A stretch of 64,000 bases of DNA from Dipetalonema caudispina (Eukaryota; Nematoda; Chromadorea; Rhabditida; Onchocercidae), in contig JABVXV010000295.1 in assembly GCA_013365325.1 (NCBI GenBank), positions 1 to 64,000 on the forward strand, written 5' to 3'. Below the pieces are notes generated by a model, which worked only from the letters and a program-made list of their open reading frames with translations, made no database searches and had not been told where the DNA came from. Both the position numbers and the translations under genes were made by a program. Of this stretch, positions 58,398 to 64,000 are shown one piece after another; position 1 is the first letter of the stretch, and each line of letters opens with the position of its first letter.

Positions 58398-60079
58398 TTT
58401 ATACCATTCGTTTTTCTTTTTTTCTATTTATTTTCATTCTATCATTTCTTTTTTGCAATTTGATCGTTGTCATATTTTCAATGAATCAAATGGAAGATAA
58501 TTGTATCATTGAATGTTTCTATTTTTTTTTTTTTTTTTGTGAACTGTTTATTGTTTCATTTTTTCGTTTCCTCCTTTTCTTTCTTGATCACTTATCTTTC
58601 TGTTTTTACTGAATATGATATTCTCATGATAATTTTACAGTTTGAATTACTGATTTCTTTGAAATCAAAAGAGAAGAAATTCTAGAGATTATTAGAGTAG
58701 AAATAGTTAAAATTGGAAAGGTATACGGAAAGATGTAATTCATTTCTGAAAGGATGAAAATGCAACATAGCTGAAATTGAAAAAATATAATACAGTGAAG
58801 TTAAAAAAGAGAAAAAGAAAAATAGATGTTAAATAAGGAAGTGCGAAATAAAATTGATTGTAAAAGTAAATAAGAAAATACAAGTTGAAATGATGAATAC
58901 ATGTTCATTGTACTATGTCCTAACAATTATCTCTTCAATGTAGATGACATGATTTCATGTAAAATTGCCTTCATGATATAAAATCTAAAATATGTGTCAA
59001 AAATTTCAGAAATTTTCAGGTGAACTTTATTAATTCATACAATTACATGTTGAAAGGTTACTTGAAATGGCCGAATGCAAGATATATAATCATTAATGAC
59101 TCATTAATTAGTCAATAGATTGGCATAGCGAAATGGATTTAAGCAAACAAACGGAAAGTTTCGAAAAAAGCTCTTCCGAAATCTATTTTTTTTCAAAATT
59201 TCAAATTTTGAAAGTCACAAAGTACATAGATTAGGTATAGATCATTATTACGGTTAACTCATTTCAAGATAGCACAACAATGATCATGAGAGGAATTCTG
59301 ATTATGAAATATTCATTGAGAGATTTCAAAATTAATTTATTTCTAATAATTAATACAAAAAATGCGGCATATCGAGAAAACTTCGAGTGTTCCATTTTAA
59401 GACATTGCTGAATTTAATAATAAAATTTTATGCTAACTTTCTCTAACATTTCATTTTTAATAGCTTCACAGCATTAATGCTTTCAAAAATTTCTTACTCT
59501 ATTACTATCAAAAAGTAATCCGGAAGAATGTGATAAATCAAAATCATTTTCGATCAATCATATAAGATGAAATCAAATCAATTCAATCATTCATATCAAA
59601 TCGATCAATCATTTGCAGCATCAATCATATGTATTTAGTATCATATATTCTGTATCTAAGAAAAAAAAAAAAAACTTAAATGTGAAAAATTTTTTCGTAT
59701 ATGGAACACTTATTACAGTTAAATATGAAAATAAATAAAGAAATTAAATGATTGTCAAATTCAATAATATCATTCAAGGAAAAAAAAAAAAAGAAAGTGG
59801 AAAGATAAGATTATTGTTATAAAAAGATAGACTATTATAATGAAATAAGAATAGGCTGTAAATAAATTATGCAAAAATATGCTATTGAAAAATGCTACTA
59901 AATAAAATTTTTAAGAAACATTATCATGCATTTTATGCAAAATGTTAAAGCAAAACTTGTAAATCTTTTTTTTCTTTTTTTTTTTTTTTGCTAATAATAA
60001 AATTATGCAAAAAAAAGAAGAGAAGAAATGGAATAAAAAAGGATAAAAAATTGAAAAATTTTATTAAATGAAAAAAAAA

Positions 60080-60947
60080 ATGTTAACAATTCAACCACGT
60101 GCTGTACAAATTCGTGCATCTGGTGGTACTTGTATACGTAAACTTGTTAATACAAGTATGGCACGTTTAGCATTTAAAATTAAATGTAACAATAATGAAG
60201 ATTATCGTTTTAAGCCTATTTATGGTTTTATTGAACCACAAAGTTTATATCCTATTGTAATATACAAATCACCGGGTGATATAAGAGAGGATATTTTCAT
60301 CATACAATATGCTGAGGTTATTTTTTTTTTTTTTTTCTTTCCAATTATTTATTTCTAATTAATAATATATTTGATTATTAATTTGTTCATTATTAGTGAT
60401 AATTTAAAATATTCATTTATGCTTATATATACATATATTAACATTTTGTTTTAGTTTTTTTCATTACTAACAAATTTTCCTTTAATGATTTATGAATTCA
60501 ATGGTTTACTTATGCAATAACAATGAGTTTTCTTTTTTTTTTTTTCTTTAAAGTTAAAAGGAAAAAAAGAATTAATACACTATGAAATTGTCAGCTTTTG
60601 AATATTCCACTGAATTCTTGAAATTTTGGTTTCTTTTTTTTTTTTTTTTAATGAAATTTTTCTCGAAGAAGTTTTGGAAATGTGGAAATTTCAAATGATT
60701 CGTCAATAAGTACAAAGTTTCAAAAAGAGAGAGAGAGAGAGTAAGGAAATCAAAGATTTTCAACAAATAAAGAAAATTTCACAAATGATTTTATTACACT
60801 TAACAAGAAACAAGCATATTATATTGATCATCATAGCTAATTATAAAATTTACCATTTAGGTAACAGCTGATTGTATCGATCCGAAGGCACCATTTAAAG
60901 TTGATGCATTACAGGGTGAAATAATTATATATGCGCATTCGGTGTAA
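60080..60947 (+). CDS. Sperm-specific protein with a single MSP domain (SSP family)
   Basis: Small cytosolic MSP-fold protein. Relatives in C. elegans (ssp genes, sperm-specific class P) are made in the male germ line and resemble major sperm protein, the cytoskeletal polymer of crawling nematode sperm. Exons 60080-60316 and 60861-60947; 107 aa. Visible marks: MLTIQPRAVQIRASGG (strand A), NTSMARLAFKIKCNN, YRFKPIYGFIEPQS, YKSPGDIREDIFIIQYAE just before the intron, and VTADCIDPKAPFK after it, ending IIIYAHSV. The intron of 544 bp has GT...TTTAG ends and a short GA microsatellite (60728-60741). The ATG at 60080 fits the family start; an in-frame ATG at 60068 would add MKKK. AATAAA directly follows the stop. 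It is the only recognised plus-strand gene in the window. Confidence 0.93.
60728..60741. repeat. (GA)7 microsatellite
   Basis: Short agagagagagag run inside the sperm-gene intron. Confidence 0.9.
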
Positions 60948-62175
60948 AATAAATTTCATAAGTCTGATCTACTTTAAAGTACAAAGCATAAATATATTTT
61001 ATCAATAATAGTTTGTAAAAGAATACACTGAAGGTTACGATTATGTCAAAATTATGCAGCTAAAATTATGTAACAAATATGGTAAGCGATTCAAAATCTT
61101 TAAATTCGTACAATTTGAAATTAAAAAATAGAAAGGTTTTACAATTAACCGCTTCCAAGTGTCAAATTTCATATGAAATTATGTAACAACAAATGGAATT
61201 ATTGAATATATTTCAATTCATTGCAACTTGAAATCTGTAAAAGTAATTAAGGATTCTTTGAATCCAGCTGGGAATTTCCTTTAAAGAAGATATGAATAAT
61301 TATTGTTGACGGTGGAATGTCGTGCGGTTCCTTACATGAGTCAGTCCTAAAAATCTGTCATTGGTCAATTAAATAATTAAATGAAAATGCCTTGTTTCAA
61401 AGTGTTCGTCGTGTTATCACATTGATATAATTGTTCAGAGCACGGGATAAATAATGTTTAGTAAGTTTTAAGTATTGAGTAGGTTTTGAGATGGAGGAGA
61501 AATGAAAGGAAAAAAAAAATGGGTCAGTTCGAAATGGAAGAATTTGCCGTATTTCAACGATTGCATCAATGAAATTGCTTTCGATAATTTTAAACGTCCA
61601 GATACGTCCTAAGATAAAGAACGAATTCTGAATTTCGATTCGCTAGCTATATTCTTTTTTAGAAATATTTCTACCCATCCCCATATAATCCAACCTAAGC
61701 TAATATTTAGTTAAGGAAAAGAGATATACTTCGGTATGTAAAAAATAGAAGCAAAAACCAACATATGCAAAAACATAGATCCTAAAGATCACCGGTGCGA
61801 AATTGATGATTACTCACCCTGAACGTAAGACAGTATGATATAGACAGGTTACTGAAATTTTAGGAATAAGATACATTTTTTCTAGCTACTTAAAATCATA
61901 TGTGACATCATCAGCATAAGTCAAATGTAACTAATAGCATGTGGAGAAATTGACTGAATTTTCTTCATTCAAATTTGAGACAACTATATCTTTTACTAGA
62001 CTCAAGGATCAAAAATAAGGCAAAAATTGGTTCAGAAAAAAGTATAGACATATAAACAAAACATATCACTACCAAAATCGAAAAAACATTCATAACAAGC
62101 ATTCGAATACAATGCAAATTCATAGATCACTTGACTTCAAAGTACATATAAATAACCAATCAATTAGAATATGCT
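60948..62175. other. Intergenic region between sperm gene and AGGF1-like gene
   Basis: No gene supported. The two genes converge here, so both 3' UTRs should lie in this 1.2 kb. A less AT-rich patch at about 61300-61450 shows no open frame of note. Confidence 0.5.
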
Positions 62176-63328
62176 TCACATTGCATCACTTTGATCATCA
62201 TCTATAGCAAAAATTTCTGCTTTTTGAAAACGTTGCCTTGTAATTCTTAATAAATATTGTTTTTTATCCTGCTTCTTTGACATTTCAAATTTGACTTCAT
62301 TGTTTAGTCCAAGTCCAGCACGATTAGGACGGACTTCATTAATCACCTGGAAAGCAAAGGAACAGTGTGATCTACAGTTCACAGTTTATGAATAGGAAAT
62401 ACCGCTAATATAACCTTGAATAAAACCATAAAAGTAAATTATTCGCAAAATTGTTTGGAGTTTCTTGAGAACCAAACGTTTTAAATCTGCTAAGAAAAAT
62501 GAAAAATGAGAATTCACCGGCTCTGTAATCCCGTCTTCTCTTCGTCCCAAACCGGTACCTTGCTTCCAACCCATTCGTTGAAGCATACCAAATCCTCGAT
62601 TACTTTCGTTTAATATTGTTGATGATGAAGGAGTTATATCTTTCGGTGCAACAATCGCTTCTAAAATTTCGAATGAAATTATGCTATGACGCTGAAATAA
62701 GTTCTATGAGTGGGAACATAATTTTACTAAATTTTCGCCTATAACTATTAAATGAGACCCACCTGGCAAAGGTTTTGCCAAACAATTTGCGTAAATTGAT
62801 TTATCTTTATTTCTAGCACCATTATCTAACAAATTTCGTTCCTTCTTTTGATACTTGCATCGGTAACGTTCTTCTTCATCCTGATGAGAAAAAGTTGGAT
62901 TTAAATTATAAACTTTCAAAAGTACGAAGCAGAACACAAAAGGCTGAAAGATACTTATAAAATATAAAGTAGCAAATCTACATCGATTGCAGGTGTGGAT
63001 AAAAAATAGCAGTTCCTTTATCTATGGGAAGTTTTCTCCGAAATCAAGTCACAAATGAAACAAAACTGAGAAATTCAGGATGAAATGAAAGCTTAAAAAT
63101 ATTAGAATGAAAAAAGATTCCAAAAAAACTATAAATGATAGAAAATTAAGCCAAACTGAAGAAAACTTACATCAAAAATACCATACTGTTTCTTCATATT
63201 TCGCAAATTTCTCCGTCTTAATGTCTCTTTTGATATTTTCCCAGTTGGAGGATGATCATTAGGTCCTAGTAATGCAATTTGATCGTTCCTTAGCAAACCA
63301 GGTTCGCATGAACCACATGTATTCGTCC
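62176..63328 (-). CDS. AGGF1-like FHA/G-patch protein, 3' part
   Basis: Related to AGGF1, a nuclear protein with FHA and G-patch domains; G-patches commonly activate DEAH-box helicases in splicing or ribosome assembly. Exons found, high to low: 63171-63328, 62763-62880, 62518-62660, 62176-62346; 590 nt, about 196 residues, entered in phase 1. Matches to AGGF1 in order: TNTCGSCEPGLL right after the FHA domain (AGGF1 has DTCDGCEPG), KISKETLRRRNLRNMKKQYG, a basic YRCKYQKKERN segment, and the G-patch GFGMLQRMGWKQGTGLGRRE, followed by RPNRAGLG. The stop is at 62176. The FHA domain and start were not found in 63329-64000, so the 5' part probably lies beyond the window or in an unrecognised exon. 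Confidence 0.82.
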
Positions 63329-64000
63329 CTACAATAATTGAAAACTTTGAAGAAGTACAACAGCAATATGGAAAACTTAGGATGAATCTAGAAGTTAATG
63401 CTGTTTCGTTTCCGAAGAACTCAAACAACATTTCATAACTTTCTTTCTATGGATCGCCCTGGTTTTCCATTCCATCAGCAATCGAAACCATAAAATTGTC
63501 ATACTCATCGGTGATGAGAACATAATAGCATTAGGATTTTTCACTTAAGTGGCAGCTTAATACAAGTCTTCCCCTACTCTTAGTATAAAGTTTTACAAAG
63601 CGGTATATAATTCCATGTCAGATATGTCTCAGCAGTAGTTTCAAGTCTATGATATCAGTCGTTTAGTCAATTATTCGAATTCATCAATTGCTTGCATTAT
63701 AACACTCATCGAAATAAATCCAGGATAACTTCTTCTAGGTACCACGATAAACGAATCCATTTTTTGTAGCTTAAATTGTAAATTTAATTCATTTTAAAAA
63801 ATGAATTACTGATGTGATGACATATATCATGAATTTATTGCATAAGTGACTGAAGATCAGTTGCATCAGTTTTTTTTTTTTTTTTTTTTCATTTTTTTTT
63901 ATTTTTTTTTTTTTTTTTTTTGCATCAGTAAAAAAAAATTTTTATTGCAGAAGTCAAATTCTATACCATAGTGGATGTGAGCCAAAAATTCTTGTTCTCC
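63329..64000. other. Probable intron or upstream sequence of the AGGF1-like gene
   Basis: No convincing exon. The minus-strand patch at about 63445-63535 has two short overlapping open frames and is less AT-rich, so it may be an exon, but no good donor in phase 1 was found. The stretch 63871-63921 is a pair of long T runs. Confidence 0.4.

Larger units (their letters stand above)
56365..60079. other. Intergenic region between zinc-module gene B and the sperm gene
   Basis: No gene supported. The part at about 56960-57360 is richer in G+C than its flanks and has repeated TGACGT motifs (57039-57049 CCTGACGTGAC; 57268-57277 CCTGACGTAA) and a CACGTG at 57290-57295, so it may be a promoter or regulatory block. 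It is followed by a T-rich degenerate repeat (57715-58350) and then AT-rich DNA up to the plus-strand sperm gene. Confidence 0.5.

Noticed and set aside
63445..63535. Possible further AGGF1 exon on the minus strand
   Set aside because: Two frames are open, neither matches the FHA domain, and no donor leaves the phase 1 required by the exon at 63328.

Overview
The window looks like nuclear DNA of a parasitic-type nematode, most likely from the spirurid/filarial branch. The reasons are very AT-rich non-coding DNA full of long A or T runs, small exons with short GT...TTTNAG introns, a sperm-specific MSP-domain gene of the kind found in nematodes, and 3' splice acceptors placed just upstream of start codons, as expected for spliced-leader trans-splicing. 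The species cannot be fixed from sequence reading alone. I found no rRNA, CRISPR array, complete transposon or convincing tRNA. All gene models were built by hand: exons were joined where splice sites and reading phase agree, and every total is divisible by three.

Layout, left to right. 1-5,956: AT-rich gene-poor DNA starting with a (TAA)n microsatellite. 5,957-9,722 (-): complete TWIK-type two-pore potassium channel, 8 exons, 342 aa. 9,723-16,880: repeat-rich intergenic DNA. 16,881-21,271 (-): complete GLUT-like sugar transporter, 7 exons, 474 aa. 21,273-24,278: intergenic, with one orphan 44-codon ORF. 24,279-29,248 (-): complete AFG2/SPATA5/CDC-48.3-like AAA+ ATPase, 12 exons, 748 aa. 30,751-35,447 (-): unrecognised proline-rich, coiled-coil, RS-containing protein, 12 exons, 570 aa. 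39,273-45,310 (-): complete TRMT1 tRNA (guanine26-N2)-dimethyltransferase, 12 exons, 540 aa. 46,566-50,922 and 51,836-56,364 (both -): two neighbouring genes of 598 and 433 aa that share a C-terminal zinc module but differ upstream; the second carries a retroelement-integrase-type HHCC zinc domain. 60,080-60,947 (+): small sperm-specific MSP-domain protein, 107 aa. 62,176-63,328 (-): 3' part of an AGGF1-like gene (C-terminal side of the FHA region plus G-patch), running off the right side.

Eight of the nine recognised genes lie on the minus strand; only the sperm gene is on the plus strand. From 24 to 56 kb five genes run head to tail with gaps of 0.9-3.8 kb. Three of them have housekeeping or nuclear roles (ribosome-linked AAA+ ATPase, tRNA methylase, predicted nuclear protein), so a co-expressed block is possible but unproven. 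The least ordinary material is the paralogous zinc-protein pair, the degenerate first ATPase domain of the AFG2-like protein, and a long intronic hairpin in TRMT1.
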